Source of the DNA: Spiribacter sp. 2438
GTDB lineage: Bacteria > Pseudomonadota > Gammaproteobacteria > Nitrococcales > Nitrococcaceae
Direction of reading: 5' to 3'
NCBI RefSeq assembly: GCF_009676705.1
Contig: NZ_CP046046.1
Coordinates: forward strand, 1,628,501-1,692,500
Length of the DNA stretch: 64,000 nucleotides
A model generated the notes under the pieces. The model was not told the DNA's origin. It made no database searches and saw only the letters and a list, made by a program, of their open reading frames with translations. Positions 41,864-61,965 of this stretch are shown piece after piece. The position numbers and the translations under genes are program-made. How positions within the stretch are numbered: position 1 is the first letter of the stretch; each line of letters starts with the position of its first letter.

Positions 41864-42163
41864 TTACTCGACGCCGCCGATGAAGTCGAGCTCTTCGCCC
41901 GCTTCCAGCGCCACGTATGCTTTTTTCCAGTCCGGTCGCCGGCCCTGAAGTCGGCCAAAACTTTTGCGCTTGCCGTTGACGTTCACGACGCGGACGTCAC
42001 GAACCTTGACTTCGAACAGCTGCTCGACGGCGGCCTTGATCTCTTTCTTGGTGGCGTCGCGCGCTACCGTGAACACCACCTGGTTCGCCTCATCGGCAAT
42101 GATGGTGCTCTTCTCGGAGATGTGAGGCCCACGCAGGACCTGATATACCCGCTCCTGATTCAT
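41864..42163 (-). CDS. rplW: 50S ribosomal protein L23
   Basis: 99 residues from [20 protein letters not shown] (42163), whose ATG overlaps the rplD stop by 4 bp; a GTG 9 nt upstream is less likely. Docking site for trigger factor and SRP at the tunnel exit. Confidence 0.96.
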   Translation of the reverse strand: MNQERVYQVLRGPHISEKSTIIADEANQVVFTVARDATKKEIKAAVEQLFEVKVRDVRVVNVNGKRKSFGRLQGRRPDWKKAYVALEAGEELDFIGGVE

Positions 42164-42768
42164 GCCAGCCACTCCTCGACTCGGCGCAGGGCATCCACGG
42201 TCATGACCACGTGCTCATGAGTGAGCAGGGTCACCGGGTCCAGCCCTTCGGTGTCACGGACTTCCACCCGCGGCAAGTTGCGCACTGCCAGGTAGAGGGT
42301 CTCGCTGATTTCGGTGCTGATGATCAGCACATCCTCGCTGCCCACGGTCTTTTGCACGGTGTCCAGCGCCACTTTTGTGCGCGGCTCGGTGACATCGAAA
42401 CCGTCCACGATGTGCAGGCGCTCCTGACGGAGCAGTTCCGACAGAATGGAGCGAATCGCGCCGCGGTACATTTTGCGGTTGACCTTGACCGAGTGGTCCC
42501 GGGGCTTCGCGGCAAACGCGCGACCGCCGCTGCGCCACAGCGGGCTCCGGATGGAACCGGCCCGTGCCCGCCCGGTGCCTTTCTGACGCCAGGGCTTGGA
42601 ACCGCCGCCACGCACTTCGGAGCGGGTCTTCTGTGCCTTGGTGCCGGCACGCCCGCCGGCCAGATAGGAAACCACCACCTGGTGAACCAACGGCTCGCGG
42701 AACTCGGCACCAAAGGTGGTCTCGGAGACCTCCAGCTTTTTCTTGCCGCCGTGCAGCTCGACTTCCAT
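42160..42768 (-). CDS. rplD: 50S ribosomal protein L4
   Basis: 202 residues. The tunnel loop is visible ([24 protein letters not shown]) at about 40-75. In E. coli L4 represses the S10 operon by binding the mRNA leader and stimulating attenuation; see the spacer before rplC for a possible target here. Start overlaps the rplC stop by one base. Confidence 0.98.
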   Translation of the reverse strand: MEVELHGGKKKLEVSETTFGAEFREPLVHQVVVSYLAGGRAGTKAQKTRSEVRGGGSKPWRQKGTGRARAGSIRSPLWRSGGRAFAAKPRDHSVKVNRKMYRGAIRSILSELLRQERLHIVDGFDVTEPRTKVALDTVQKTVGSEDVLIISTEISETLYLAVRNLPRVEVRDTEGLDPVTLLTHEHVVMTVDALRRVEEWLA

Positions 42769-43427
42769 TAGTTACCTCCTGCCGCAGCGGTCTGCTTGAT
42801 GGCCGGCCGGATCACGACATCGCCGCCGCGATGCCCGGGGACGGCGCCACGGACCAGCAGCAAGTTGCGCTCGGCGTCCACCCGAACGATCTCAAGGTTC
42901 TGGGTGGTCACCCGCTCGTTACCCATCTGTCCGGCCATTTTCTTGCCGGGCAGGACTCGACCGGGGTCCTGCGCCTGGCCGATGGAGCCGGGGACGCGGT
43001 GAGCCTTGGAGTTGCCGTGGCTGTTGTCCTGGGTGCGGAAGTTGTGTCGCTTGACGGTACCCGCGAAGCCCTTGCCCTTGGAGGTGCCGGTAACGTCCAC
43101 GACGGCACCCGCCTCAAACTGCTCCACGGTCAACTCGGAACCCGGGGAATGATCGCCATCCCCATCGCCCCGCAGCCGAAACTCCCAAAGACCGCGGCCC
43201 ATCTGCACACCGGCCTTGGCGGCGTGTCCAGCGGCGGCCCGGTTAACCCGGGACGGCCGGCGCTCGCCCACCGTCACCTGAATGGCGCGGTAGCCATCCG
43301 GGTCATCCTGCTTAATCTGTGTAACGCGGTTCGGCTCGGCTTCAATCACCGTCACCGGCACGGAGGAACCATCCTCCATGAAAACCCGCGTCATGCCGCA
43401 TTTGCGGCCGACGATTCCAATTGCCAT
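42768..43427 (-). CDS. rplC: 50S ribosomal protein L3
   Basis: 219 residues, start [20 protein letters not shown]. The central extension [18 protein letters not shown]...[20 protein letters not shown] reaches the peptidyl transferase centre. AAGGGGAT lies before the ATG. Unlike in E. coli, a 189-nt structured spacer separates it from rpsJ. Confidence 0.98.
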   Translation of the reverse strand: MAIGIVGRKCGMTRVFMEDGSSVPVTVIEAEPNRVTQIKQDDPDGYRAIQVTVGERRPSRVNRAAAGHAAKAGVQMGRGLWEFRLRGDGDGDHSPGSELTVEQFEAGAVVDVTGTSKGKGFAGTVKRHNFRTQDNSHGNSKAHRVPGSIGQAQDPGRVLPGKKMAGQMGNERVTTQNLEIVRVDAERNLLLVRGAVPGHRGGDVVIRPAIKQTAAAGGN

Positions 43428-43472
43428 CGTCGATATCCCCTTCTATCGGGCAGAGGGCGCAGCAAACGAAGC

Positions 43473-43493
43473 CATCGACGTAAGCCGTCGATG
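43473..43493 (-). other. Perfect 8-bp stem-loop upstream of rplC
   Basis: Arms CATCGACG (43473-43480) and CGTCGATG (43486-43493) with a 5-nt loop, about 45 nt before the rplC ATG. It lies between the attenuator-like element and the ribosome-binding site. Confidence 0.6.
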
Positions 43494-43530
43494 ACATCGC
43501 ACAGCGCCAGGAACCCGAATTGTTCGGTTC

Positions 43531-43555
43531 AAAAAAGGTCGTCCCGAAGGTCGAC
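43531..43555 (-). terminator. Attenuator-like intrinsic terminator between rpsJ and rplC
   Basis: On the minus strand GTCGACC pairs with GGACGAC (one A-A mismatch) around a TTCG tetraloop, followed by C and TTTTTT. This is the standard shape of an intrinsic terminator, placed inside an essential operon, so it probably acts as a regulated or partial attenuator. Confidence 0.6.
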
Positions 43556-43616
43556 TGACTGAGGCCCGCCCCAGCTGTCCGGTTCGGCACCGGTGCCGGG
43601 GTAGTTCCCCGAAAAC

Positions 43617-43934
43617 TCAGGAGAGCTTGATCTGAACGTCAACGCCGGCTGCGAGGTCGAGCTTCATCAGCGCATCGACCGTCTTGTCAGTCGGGTCAAC
43701 GATATCCATCAACCGCTTGTGAGTCCGAATTTCGTACTGATCCCGCGCGTCCTTGTTGACGTGCGGTGAGATCAGGATCGTATACCTTTCCTTCTTGGTC
43801 GGCAAGGGCACCGGGCCCCGAACCTGGGCCCCGGTGCGCTTTGCCGTCTCAACGATTTCCCGCGCAGACTGATCGATCAAGCGATGGTCGAACGCCTTAA
43901 GACGGATGCGAATCTTCTGATTTGCGACTGCCAT
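43617..43934 (-). CDS. rpsJ: 30S ribosomal protein S10 (NusE)
   Basis: 105 residues, start [20 protein letters not shown]. Also the antitermination factor NusE that bridges NusG and the ribosome. [32 protein letters not shown] is typical. It starts only 6 bp after the tuf stop, so the str and S10 operons are physically fused. Confidence 0.98.
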   Translation of the reverse strand: MAVANQKIRIRLKAFDHRLIDQSAREIVETAKRTGAQVRGPVPLPTKKERYTILISPHVNKDARDQYEIRTHKRLMDIVDPTDKTVDALMKLDLAAGVDVQIKLS

Positions 43935-43940
43935 TCCGGA

Positions 43941-45131
<1,191 letters not shown>

Positions 45132-45186
45132 GACTCACCTCTTATCCGTCAAATACCTGAATTCACAATCGGCCAACCCCGGAGGA

Positions 45187-47280
45187 TCAGCCGGCCTTTT
45201 TGATCACTTCATCGGCGATGCTGCTCGGCGCCTCTGCATAGCCGTCGAACTCCATGGAGTACGCGGCGCGGCCCTGGGTGGCCGAGCGAAGGTCGGTAGC
45301 ATACCCGAACATTTCCTTGAGTGGCACTTCGGCGCGGATGATCTTGCCCGCCGGGCCGTCTTCCATGCCCTGGACCGTGCCGCGACGACGATTAACGTCA
45401 CCCATCACGTCACCCATGAAGTCCTCGGGGGTGACGATTTCGACCTTCATCATCGGCTCGAGCAGTACCGGGTTGGCTTTCATGAAACCATCCTTGAACG
45501 CCATGGAGCCGGCAATCTTGAAGGCCATCTCGGAGGAATCGACATCGTGGTAGGAGCCGTCGAACAGCTCGACCGCGAGATCAACCACCGGGAAGCCGGC
45601 GAGAACGCCGTTTTCCATCTGCTCCTGGATGCCCTTGTCCACCGACGGGATGTACTCCCGGGGGACGACACCACCAACAATCTTGTTAGTGAACTCGTAG
45701 CCCTCGCCGCGCTCCCGCGGACGCATCCGGATCCAGACATGACCATACTGACCCCGACCACCGGACTGACGGACAAACTTGCCCTCGACCTCAATGGCAT
45801 CGCGGATCGCTTCGCGGTAAGCCACCTGCGGCTGACCGACATTGGCCTCCACCTTGAACTCCCGCTTGAGCCGGTCGACGATAATTTCGAGATGGAGCTC
45901 GCCCATGCCGGAGATGATGGTCTGCCCGGACTCTTCATCGGTGCGGACCTGGAAGGACGGATCCTCCTGGGCCAGCTTCTGCAGCGCGATGCCCATTTTC
46001 TCCTGGTCGCCCTTGGTCTTGGGCTCAACGGCCACGGAGATCACGGGATCCGGGAACTCCATGCGCTCGAGGGTCACCTTGCTGTCGTTGGCGCAGAGGG
46101 TGTCACCGGTGGTGACATCCTTGAGGCCGATGGCCGCGGCAATGTCGCCCGCGCGGACCTCGTCGATCTCCTTGCGCTCTTTGGAGTGCATCTGAACGAT
46201 TCGACCCAGGCGCTCCTTCTTGCCCTTGACCGGGTTGTAGACCGAGTCACCGGATTTGACCACACCGGAATACACCCGGAAAAAGGTCAGGGTGCCGACA
46301 TAAGGGTCCGTGGCAATCTTGAATGCCAGCGCGGCGAACGGCTCGTCATCATCGGGGCCGCGGCTGGCGGCGCTGCCGTCCTCGAGCTCGCCTTCAATGG
46401 CCGGCACATCGAGGGGCGATGGCATGTATTCCACCACCGCGTCCAGCATGGCCTGTACGCCCTTGTTCTTGAACGCCGACCCGCACAGAACCGGCACCAC
46501 TTCGTTGGCGATGGTCTGAACCCGCAGGCCGTGATTGATCTCTTCGACGGTGAGCTCCTCACCGCCGATGTACTTGTCCATGAGCTCTTCGTTGGCTTCG
46601 GCGGCGGCTTCAACCAGCGCTTCGCGGAAGCTGGCCGCGTCCGAGGCCAGCTCGGCGGGGATGTCCACTTCCTCGTAGGTGGCGCCGCGATCGTCTTCAT
46701 TCCAGTAAATGGCTTTCTGACGGATCAGATCCACCACGCCAGCGAAGTTGTCTTCGGCGCCGATGGGCAGCTGCGCCGGGATGGCGTTGCAGCCAAGGCG
46801 CTCCTTGACCATTTCGATGCACCGGAAGAAGTCGGCGCCCATCTTGTCCATCTTGTTGACGAACACCATGCGCGGCACGCCATAGCGGTCCGCCTGGCGC
46901 CAGACGGTTTCGGTCTGGGGCTCAACGCCGGCGTTGGCATCCAGCACGCAGACGGCACCGTCAAGGACCCGCAGCGACCGCTCCACCTCGATGGTGAAGT
47001 CAACGTGGCCGGGGGTGTCGATGATGTTGATGCGGGTTTCGGGATACTGCTGATCCATTCCCCGCCAGAACGTGGTGGTCGCGGCCGAGGTGATCGTAAT
47101 GCCACGCTCCTGCTCCTGCTCCATCCAGTCCATGACGGCTGCGCCCTCGTGGACTTCGCCCATCTTGTGGGAGATACCGGTGTAAAACAGGATTCGCTCG
47201 GTGACCGTAGTCTTACCGGCATCAATGTGGGCCATGATGCCGATATTGCGATAGCGCTCGATCGGTGTCTTGCGTGCCAA
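45187..47280 (-). CDS. fusA: Elongation factor G, TTG start
   Basis: 697 residues when started at TTG 47280, giving [20 protein letters not shown], which matches the E. coli N-terminus exactly in register. AGAGGT lies 8 nt before this TTG and no ATG fits. The GTPase catalyses translocation and, with RRF, ribosome recycling. G1 [10 protein letters not shown]3 DTPGHVDF, G4 NKMD. A longer open frame upstream overlaps rpsG and is rejected. Confidence 0.97.
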   Translation of the reverse strand: MARKTPIERYRNIGIMAHIDAGKTTVTERILFYTGISHKMGEVHEGAAVMDWMEQEQERGITITSAATTTFWRGMDQQYPETRINIIDTPGHVDFTIEVERSLRVLDGAVCVLDANAGVEPQTETVWRQADRYGVPRMVFVNKMDKMGADFFRCIEMVKERLGCNAIPAQLPIGAEDNFAGVVDLIRQKAIYWNEDDRGATYEEVDIPAELASDAASFREALVEAAAEANEELMDKYIGGEELTVEEINHGLRVQTIANEVVPVLCGSAFKNKGVQAMLDAVVEYMPSPLDVPAIEGELEDGSAASRGPDDDEPFAALAFKIATDPYVGTLTFFRVYSGVVKSGDSVYNPVKGKKERLGRIVQMHSKERKEIDEVRAGDIAAAIGLKDVTTGDTLCANDSKVTLERMEFPDPVISVAVEPKTKGDQEKMGIALQKLAQEDPSFQVRTDEESGQTIISGMGELHLEIIVDRLKREFKVEANVGQPQVAYREAIRDAIEVEGKFVRQSGGRGQYGHVWIRMRPRERGEGYEFTNKIVGGVVPREYIPSVDKGIQEQMENGVLAGFPVVDLAVELFDGSYHDVDSSEMAFKIAGSMAFKDGFMKANPVLLEPMMKVEIVTPEDFMGDVMGDVNRRRGTVQGMEDGPAGKIIRAEVPLKEMFGYATDLRSATQGRAAYSMEFDGYAEAPSSIADEVIKKAG

Positions 47281-47299
47281 AACGATATACCTCTGACTC

Positions 47300-47770
47300 T
47301 TACCAGCGGAAATGCGAGAAGGCCTTGTTGGCCTCCGCCATCCGGTGCGTGTCCTCGCGCTTCTTGACCGCGCTACCGCGACTCTCGGCCGCTTCCAGCA
47401 ACTCGTTGCCAAGGCGATGACCCATGGTGGCCTCGCTGCGCTTGCGGGAAGCCTCGATCACCCAGCGCATGGCCAGGGTGTTGCGACGCTGCGGGCGAAC
47501 CTCCACCGGCACCTGGTAGGTGGCGCCACCAACGCGGCGGGATTTGACCTCCACCACCGGGCGCACGTTTTCCAGGGCGGTCTCCAGAACGTCCATGGGA
47601 TCGCCACTGTGCTTTTCAGCGATGCGGTCCAGGGCGCCGTAAACGATCTTCTCGGCCACTGCACGCTTGCCGTCGCGCATGATCATGTTGACGAAACGCG
47701 TCAGCATCTCGCTGTTGTACTTCGGATCCGCCAGGACCTTCCGCTTGGGGACTTCTCTTCTTCTTGGCAT
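47300..47770 (-). CDS. rpsG: 30S ribosomal protein S7
   Basis: 156 residues, start [20 protein letters not shown]. Initiates 30S head assembly and, in E. coli, represses the str operon. The E. coli S7 target sits in the rpsL-rpsG gap; here that gap is only 14 bp, so that mechanism would need another site. Confidence 0.98.
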   Translation of the reverse strand: MPRRREVPKRKVLADPKYNSEMLTRFVNMIMRDGKRAVAEKIVYGALDRIAEKHSGDPMDVLETALENVRPVVEVKSRRVGGATYQVPVEVRPQRRNTLAMRWVIEASRKRSEATMGHRLGNELLEAAESRGSAVKKREDTHRMAEANKAFSHFRW

Positions 47771-47784
47771 GACTGACTACCCGA

Positions 47785-48159
47785 TTATCCCTTGGGCCGT
47801 TTGGCGCCGTACTTGGAACGACCCTGGCGGCGCTTGCTGACGCCGGCGGTGTCGAGGGAACCACGGACCACGTGGTACCGGACACCCGGCAGGTCCTTGA
47901 CTCGACCGCCACGGATCAGAACCACGGAGTGCTCCTGAAGGTTGTGGCCTTCACCGCCGATGTAGCTCGACACTTCATAGCCGTTGGTGAGCCGCACCCG
48001 GGCCACCTTACGCAGCGCCGAGTTCGGCTTCTTGGGCGTCGTGGTGTAAACGCGCGTGCAGACGCCGCGCCGCTGCGGGCAGGCCTCCAGCGCGGGCACG
48101 GTGCTCTTTTCGTGCGGCCGCTTGCGGGGCTTGCGTACCAGCTGATTGATCGTGGCCAT
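47785..48159 (-). CDS. rpsL: 30S ribosomal protein S12
   Basis: 124 residues from [20 protein letters not shown] (48159). Decoding-centre protein. The streptomycin-resistance positions look wild-type ([12 protein letters not shown] and [14 protein letters not shown]). First gene of the str operon, behind a strong promoter. The C-terminus [16 protein letters not shown] is complete. Confidence 0.98.
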   Translation of the reverse strand: MATINQLVRKPRKRPHEKSTVPALEACPQRRGVCTRVYTTTPKKPNSALRKVARVRLTNGYEVSSYIGGEGHNLQEHSVVLIRGGRVKDLPGVRYHVVRGSLDTAGVSKRRQGRSKYGAKRPKG

Positions 48160-48187
48160 AGCCTTGTGACTCCAGTCCTTCAACGAA

Positions 48188-48213
48188 CGTCAGGCCGGGG
48201 CCCCGGCCTGACG
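48188..48213. repeat. 26-nt perfect palindrome in the rpsL leader
   Basis: Arms 48188-48200 and 48201-48213 are exact inverted complements, GC-rich (core GGGGCCCC). In RNA it folds to an 11-bp stem with a 4-nt loop starting about 11 bp after the -10 element, so it would be at the extreme 5' end of the str transcript. No T-run follows within 10 nt. Confidence 0.85.
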
Positions 48214-48223
48214 AAAGCCGATA

Positions 48224-48252
48224 AGTGTATGGTCGGGCCACCGGGGTGTCAA
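48224..48252 (-). promoter_or_regulatory. Strong sigma70-like promoter of the str operon
   Basis: Perfect -35 TTGACA (48247-48252) and -10 TACACT (48224-48229) with 17-bp spacing, between the rpoC stop and rpsL. It is the best promoter match in the window and drives the rpsL-to-mdh gene block. Confidence 0.8.
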
Positions 48253-48279
48253 CCAGACAACCCCGTGAAACCCGCGTCG

Positions 48280-52533
<4,254 letters not shown>

Positions 52534-52546
52534 AGATGGCTACCCG

Positions 52547-56617
<4,071 letters not shown>

Positions 56618-56819
56618 CGAGGTTCCTCAACCAGGTTGGGTTCCGCCGTGTGCAAGGCTTCGGAGGCTTGTACCCACAAACCCGCCGCAGGCTTGGACAC
56701 GCCGGCCGGCGCGGAGATTCCGCGAAATTCGGCGTTGTCTCGAAACAGCAGCAGGCCGGCGGCCGATTGGGCCGCCAGCCTGTCCAGCACCGATACTCGG
56801 CGCTGTCGCCACCGTGGGC
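56618..56819 (-). promoter_or_regulatory. rplL-rpoB spacer with processing-type stem-loops
   Basis: The 202-nt gap holds a GC-rich stem-loop with 13-nt arms (56752-56764 and 56770-56782, one wobble) and a smaller 6-bp stem at 56710-56724. No T-run follows either. In E. coli this gap contains an attenuator and an RNase III site that set the rpoBC to rplJL ratio; the position and long duplex suggest the same (inference). Confidence 0.55.
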
Positions 56820-57200
56820 TTACTTGAGCTCGACAGTGGCACCAGCCTCTTCGAGCTGACCCTTCAGCTCTTCGGCTTCCTCCTTGGAGGCGCCTTCCTT
56901 CACCGGGGCCGGTGCGCCTTCCACCAGCGTCTTGGCCTCCTTGAGGCCCAGACCGGTGGCGCCACGGACCGCCTTGATGACGGACACCTTGTTGTCGCCG
57001 AAGCTGGCGAGCACCACGTCGAACTCGGTCTGCTCTTCGGCAGCACCGCCCTCGGCGCCACCCGCAGCGGCCGGGGCAGCGGCCACGGCGGCAGCGGCGG
57101 TAACGCCGAACTTCTCTTCCATGGCCTCGATGAGGTCAACGACCTCCATCACGGTCATGTTGGAGATGGTTTCGAGAATGTCTTCCTTGGAAACGGCCAT
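56820..57200 (-). CDS. rplL: 50S ribosomal protein L7/L12
   Basis: 126 residues. N-terminal dimerisation part, Ala-rich hinge ([18 protein letters not shown]) at about 36-55 and C-terminal factor-binding domain ([24 protein letters not shown]). Recruits translation GTPases to the stalk. Confidence 0.98.
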   Translation of the reverse strand: MAVSKEDILETISNMTVMEVVDLIEAMEEKFGVTAAAAVAAAPAAAGGAEGGAAEEQTEFDVVLASFGDNKVSVIKAVRGATGLGLKEAKTLVEGAPAPVKEGASKEEAEELKGQLEEAGATVELK

Positions 57201-57267
57201 CGTCTTGTCTCCTGGCTGATTCGTTGAGTAAAAATGTCAGCGGTCATGCGACGGGTGTCGCAGCGGC

Positions 57268-57789
57268 CTACTGTTTGGCGTCCTTGACTGCGGCCAGCGT
57301 GCGGACCAGCTTGCCAGGCACCTCGTTGAAGGTGGTGGCCAGCTTCTGCACTGGAGCCTGCATGGTCGCCATGAGACGACTGATCGCCTCGTCGTAGGTG
57401 GGCAGAGAAGCCAGCCGGTCGATCTCGGAGCCGGGGTATTTCTCCCCGCCCACGGCCAGCATCTTCACCACCAGGGTCTCGTGCTCTTTGGAAAAATCCT
57501 TCAGAACCCGAGCGGCCGAACCTGGATCTTCCTGCGAGAATGCCAGCAGCAGCGGGCCTTCCAGCCCGTCGCTCATGCACTCGAAGTCGGTGCCTTCCAC
57601 CGCACGCTTGGCCAGACTATTCTTGACCACGCGTACGTAAACACCGGACTCGCGAGCCCTGACTCGCAGATTGTCCATCTGGCCGGCGGAGAGACCCCGG
57701 TATTCCGCGGCAAGCGCGGAATGAGCCCCATTGGCCACTTCGGCGACTTCCTGCACCATCCGCTTTTTCTGTTCCAGACTTACGCCCAT
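57268..57789 (-). CDS. rplJ: 50S ribosomal protein L10
   Basis: 173 residues, start MGVSLEQKKRMVQEVAEVAN. The stalk base carrying L7/L12 dimers on its C-terminal helix. L10 (with L7/L12) represses its own leader in E. coli. AGGAGG lies 8 nt before the ATG. Confidence 0.98.
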   Translation of the reverse strand: MGVSLEQKKRMVQEVAEVANGAHSALAAEYRGLSAGQMDNLRVRARESGVYVRVVKNSLAKRAVEGTDFECMSDGLEGPLLLAFSQEDPGSAARVLKDFSKEHETLVVKMLAVGGEKYPGSEIDRLASLPTYDEAISRLMATMQAPVQKLATTFNEVPGKLVRTLAAVKDAKQ

Positions 57790-57994
57790 CCAATTGCCTC
57801 CTGGAACGGCGGTTGGTCATGGCAGACCGGCCAAATGGCCCGCCTGCCCCCTCTAACGGTGAAACCCGCGCAGGAAACCCGTCCTGTCCCGGCTACACCG
57901 TCTACCGTCGGCGGCCCCTCGGCCTTTATGCGGCGAACCGCACCGGACGGTCTTCGACGGCCGTCTTGACGACAGCCTTCCTCGCGCCCCGGCC
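57790..57994 (-). ncRNA. Putative L10 (rplJL) mRNA leader
   Basis: A 205-nt untranslated stretch between rplA and rplJ, in the place of the L10 leader that binds the L10-L7/L12 complex in enterobacteria. GC-rich inverted segments are present (for example GGCCATTTGGCC at about 57818-57829 close to the start). The call is by position; the fold has not been modelled. Confidence 0.5.
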
Positions 57995-58687
57995 TCAGGC
58001 CAGCGCGCTCAGATCCACCGGCACCCCCGGCCCCATGGTCGTCGAGACCGTGGCGCGCTTGAGGTAGACCCCTTTCGAGGCGGCCGGTTTAATCTTCTGC
58101 AGGTCGCTGATCAGCGCCCCCAGGTTCTCGGCCAGGGCCTGCGGTTCAAAGTCCGCTTTGCCCAGGCTGCAGTGAATCAGCCCGCCCTTGTCGGCGCGGT
58201 AACGCACCTGACCGGCTTTGGCATTGGTGACGGCATCCGCCACGTCGGCGGTCACGGTGCCCACCCGCGGGTTCGGCATGAGCCCACGGGGGCCCAGCAA
58301 CCGACCGAGTTTGCCCACCACACCCATGGCATCGGGGCTGGCAATGACCACGTCGTAATCCAGCTCGCCGCCCTGCATGCGCTCGGCCAGGTCGTCCATG
58401 CCAACGGTGTCAGCGCCGGCGGCCTGAGCGGCTTCGGCGTTGGCGCCCTGGGCGAACACGGCCACGCGGACGGTCTTGCCGGTGCCATGGGGCAGCACCG
58501 TGGAGCCGCGCACCATCTGATCACCCTTACGGGGATCAATGCCCAGATTGACCGCCACGTCGACGGATTCGGTAAAGCGCGCGGTGGCAAGCTCCTTGAG
58601 CAGTGCAAAGGCCTCTTCGGCCGGATACAACCGATCGCTGTCGATTTTCTCCGCGAACACTTTCTGGCGTTTGGTCAGCTTGGCCAT
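57995..58687 (-). CDS. rplA: 50S ribosomal protein L1
   Basis: 230 residues, start [20 protein letters not shown]. Forms the mobile L1 stalk at the E site and represses the rplKA mRNA in E. coli. [23 protein letters not shown] is the family end. Three bp after rplK. Confidence 0.98.
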   Translation of the reverse strand: MAKLTKRQKVFAEKIDSDRLYPAEEAFALLKELATARFTESVDVAVNLGIDPRKGDQMVRGSTVLPHGTGKTVRVAVFAQGANAEAAQAAGADTVGMDDLAERMQGGELDYDVVIASPDAMGVVGKLGRLLGPRGLMPNPRVGTVTADVADAVTNAKAGQVRYRADKGGLIHCSLGKADFEPQALAENLGALISDLQKIKPAASKGVYLKRATVSTTMGPGVPVDLSALA

Positions 58688-58690
58688 GAC

Positions 58691-59122
58691 TTACACCCCC
58701 TCCACTTCGAGGCCCATGCTGCGGGCCGACCCGGCGATGGTGCGCACCGCCGAGTCCATGTCCGCCGCATTGAGATCCGGCCACTTGGTGCGGGCGATCT
58801 CCTCGAGCTGGTCACGATTAACGCTGCCCACCTTTTTGGTGTTGGGCGTGCCGCTGCCGGACTTGAGGCCGGCGGCCTTCTTGAGCAGCACCGCGGCCGG
58901 CGGCGTCTTGGTGACGAAGGTGAAGCTGCGATCCGAGTAGGCGGTAATCACCACCGGAATCGGCAGGCCATTCTCCATCTCCTGGGTCTGGGCATTGAAC
59001 GCCTTGCAGAACTCCATGATGTTCAGACCATGCTGACCCAGTGCCGGACCCACCGGCGGACTCGGGTTGGCGGCCCCGGCCGGGACCTGCAGCTTGATAT
59101 ACGCCGTGACTTTCTTTGCCAT
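58691..59122 (-). CDS. rplK: 50S ribosomal protein L11
   Basis: 143 residues. GTPase-associated centre protein, needed for RelA activation. [29 protein letters not shown] is the signature, with the proline pair at about 21-25. Confidence 0.98.
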   Translation of the reverse strand: MAKKVTAYIKLQVPAGAANPSPPVGPALGQHGLNIMEFCKAFNAQTQEMENGLPIPVVITAYSDRSFTFVTKTPPAAVLLKKAAGLKSGSGTPNTKKVGSVNRDQLEEIARTKWPDLNAADMDSAVRTIAGSARSMGLEVEGV

Positions 59123-59196
59123 CGTATGAACTCCTTGAGTGGGTGATAGCGCCAGGGGCTCTCACCCTGGCTCCCCGTGGCGGTAAGCCGCCTTTA

Positions 59197-59730
59197 CTAG
59201 GCCTTTTCGACCTGACTGAAATCGAGCTCCACCGGCGTGGAGCGACCGAAAATGAGCACCGCGACCCGCAGCCGGCTCTTTTCGTAATTGACTTCCTCGA
59301 CCACGCCGTTGAAGTCGTTGAACGGGCCGTCGGTAACGCGGACCACCTCGCCCACCTCGAACAGCACCTTGGGCCGGGGCTTTTCCACCCCTTCGCGTAC
59401 CCGGTTGAGGATCTGGTCGGCCTCGGCATCGGAAATCGGCGTCGGCCGACCCCGAGAGGCGCCAATAAACCCCATGACCCGGGGGACTTCCTTGACCAGG
59501 TGCCAGGTGTCATCGGTCATGTCCATCTGGACCAGGACATAACCGGGAAAAAACTTGCGCTCGCTGCGACGCTGCTGACCCTCTTTCATCTCCACCACTT
59601 CCTCGGTGGGGACCAGGATCTCGCCGAAACTGTCTTCCATGCCGGCACGCTTGATGCGCTCCTCGAGCGCCTTTTTGACCTGGTTCTCAAAACCGGAGTA
59701 AGCGTGTACGACGTACCAGCGCTTCGCCAT
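59197..59730 (-). CDS. nusG: Transcription termination/antitermination factor NusG
   Basis: 177 residues. NGN domain ([20 protein letters not shown]) and C-terminal KOW domain ([24 protein letters not shown]). It links RNA polymerase to Rho or to ribosomal S10. Follows secE by 6 bp. Confidence 0.98.
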   Translation of the reverse strand: MAKRWYVVHAYSGFENQVKKALEERIKRAGMEDSFGEILVPTEEVVEMKEGQQRRSERKFFPGYVLVQMDMTDDTWHLVKEVPRVMGFIGASRGRPTPISDAEADQILNRVREGVEKPRPKVLFEVGEVVRVTDGPFNDFNGVVEEVNYEKSRLRVAVLIFGRSTPVELDFSQVEKA

Positions 59731-59736
59731 GAAAGA

Positions 59737-60114
59737 TCAGCCTCCAGGCCGTACCAGGGCGCCGACGCCCCACATGAAAAACATATCCATCAGCCACAAC
59801 AGGATGGCGACGATGATCACCATAACCAGCACGATCAGCGTGGTCTGGAGGGTTTCCGTCCGGGTCGGCCAAACCACCCGGCGAAGCTCCTGGCGTGCCT
59901 CCTGGGCGAACAGCCAGGCATTGCGGCCCTGCGCACTCGTAAATGCAATGGACAGCGCTAGCGCCGCCACTGCCACCATGCCCAGCACCCGCACCAGCGT
60001 GCTCTGATCATCGAAGGTATAAAAACCAACCACGCCCGCCAGGAAGACGCCGACGGCCAGGATCAGTTTTGCCTTGTCGGTGCCGGAGACTTCGGTTTGT
60101 TCTTTCGCGCTCAT
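59737..60114 (-). CDS. secE: Preprotein translocase subunit SecE
   Basis: 125 residues with three membrane helices (about 18-35, 40-58 and 92-115), the long gammaproteobacterial form. The conserved RQELRRVVWPTRTETLQTT precedes the third helix. Clamps SecY in the translocon. Confidence 0.97.
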   Translation of the reverse strand: MSAKEQTEVSGTDKAKLILAVGVFLAGVVGFYTFDDQSTLVRVLGMVAVAALALSIAFTSAQGRNAWLFAQEARQELRRVVWPTRTETLQTTLIVLVMVIIVAILLWLMDMFFMWGVGALVRPGG

Positions 60115-60146
60115 GAACCCGCAATGGTGTTGGTGGCCGGATAAAG

Positions 60147-60222
60147 TGGCAGGCCAGGAGGGACTCGAACCCCCAACCTACGGTTTTGGAGACCGTTGCT
60201 CTGCCAATTGAGCTACTGGCCT
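60147..60222 (-). tRNA. trpT: tRNA-Trp (anticodon CCA)
   Basis: 76 nt with encoded CCA end (60147-60149). Acceptor AGGCCAG/CTGGCCT, anticodon loop CTCCAAA, T-loop GGTTCGAGTCC. It lies between tufB and secE, a common gammaproteobacterial position. Confidence 0.97.
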
Positions 60223-60328
60223 GAAGTCGCTCGTGACCGACCGTCGACAAGCGAGCCCGGCAGTCTACGCCAAGCATCGGGGCAATGGAAGCCCCGATGC
60301 CTGATGCAGACCGCCGGTCCGGGAAGCG

Positions 60329-61519
<1,191 letters not shown>

Positions 61520-61557
61520 GGTGGGATCCCCCCTGCACTATGTGATCGTCTTCTAAC

Positions 61558-61632
61558 TGGAGCCCATGGGCGGATTTGAACCGCCGGCCTCTCCCTTACC
61601 AAGGGAGTGCTCTACCCCTGAGCTACATGGGC
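61558..61632 (-). tRNA. tRNA-Thr (anticodon GGT)
   Basis: 75 nt with encoded CCA. Acceptor GCCCATG/CATGGGC, anticodon stem CTCCC/GGGAG with loop TTGGTAA. Last tRNA before tufB. Confidence 0.97.
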
Positions 61633-61641
61633 GCTCTACTC

Positions 61642-61715
61642 TGGAGCGGGTGATGGGAATCGAACCCACATCATCAGCTTGGAAGGCTGAGGTTCTACCG
61701 TTGAACTACACCCGC
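61642..61715 (-). tRNA. tRNA-Gly (anticodon TCC)
   Basis: 74 nt with encoded CCA. Acceptor GCGGGTG/CACCCGC, anticodon stem TCAGC/GCTGA with loop CTTCCAA. Confidence 0.97.
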
Positions 61716-61731
61716 GTACCCGCGATGTTCT

Positions 61732-61816
61732 TGGTGGAGGGAGGAGGATTCGAACCTCCGAAGGCTAAGCCAGCAGATTTACAGTCTGCCCCCGTTGACC
61801 GCTTGGGTATCCCTCC
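61732..61816 (-). tRNA. tRNA-Tyr (anticodon GTA)
   Basis: 85 nt with a long variable arm and encoded CCA. Acceptor GGAGGGA/TCCCTCC, anticodon stem GCAGA/TCTGC with loop CTGTAAA. Confidence 0.97.
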
Positions 61817-61870
61817 AAAATCAAGCCGCTAAGTTTGGGCAATCAATGCGGCAGCGTCAAGGGTGAGAGA

Positions 61871-61946
61871 TGGAGCTGGCGAGAGGATTCGAACCCCCGA
61901 CCGGCTGATTACAAATCAGCTGCTCTACCAACTGAGCTACGCCAGC
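61871..61946 (-). tRNA. tRNA-Thr (anticodon TGT)
   Basis: 76 nt with encoded CCA. Acceptor GCTGGCG/CGCCAGC, anticodon stem GCTGA/TCAGC with loop TTTGTAA. First tRNA of the Thr-Tyr-Gly-Thr-tufB unit, the same order as in E. coli. Confidence 0.97.
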
Positions 61947-61965
61947 ACTGAAGGTGGGAGTGGAG

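Larger units (their letters stand above)
43428..43616 (-). promoter_or_regulatory. Structured 189-nt spacer between rpsJ and rplC (possible displaced S10 leader)
   Basis: In the transcribed order there is a stem-loop at 43597-43611 (CGGGG/CCCCG), a 14-bp palindrome at 43585-43598, a terminator-like stem at 43538-43555 with T-run, a bulged stem at about 43511-43530, and a perfect 8-bp stem-loop at 43473-43493. This density of structure is unique within the ribosomal operon here. Upstream of rpsJ there are only 6 bp, so no leader can exist at its usual place. Confidence 0.6.
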
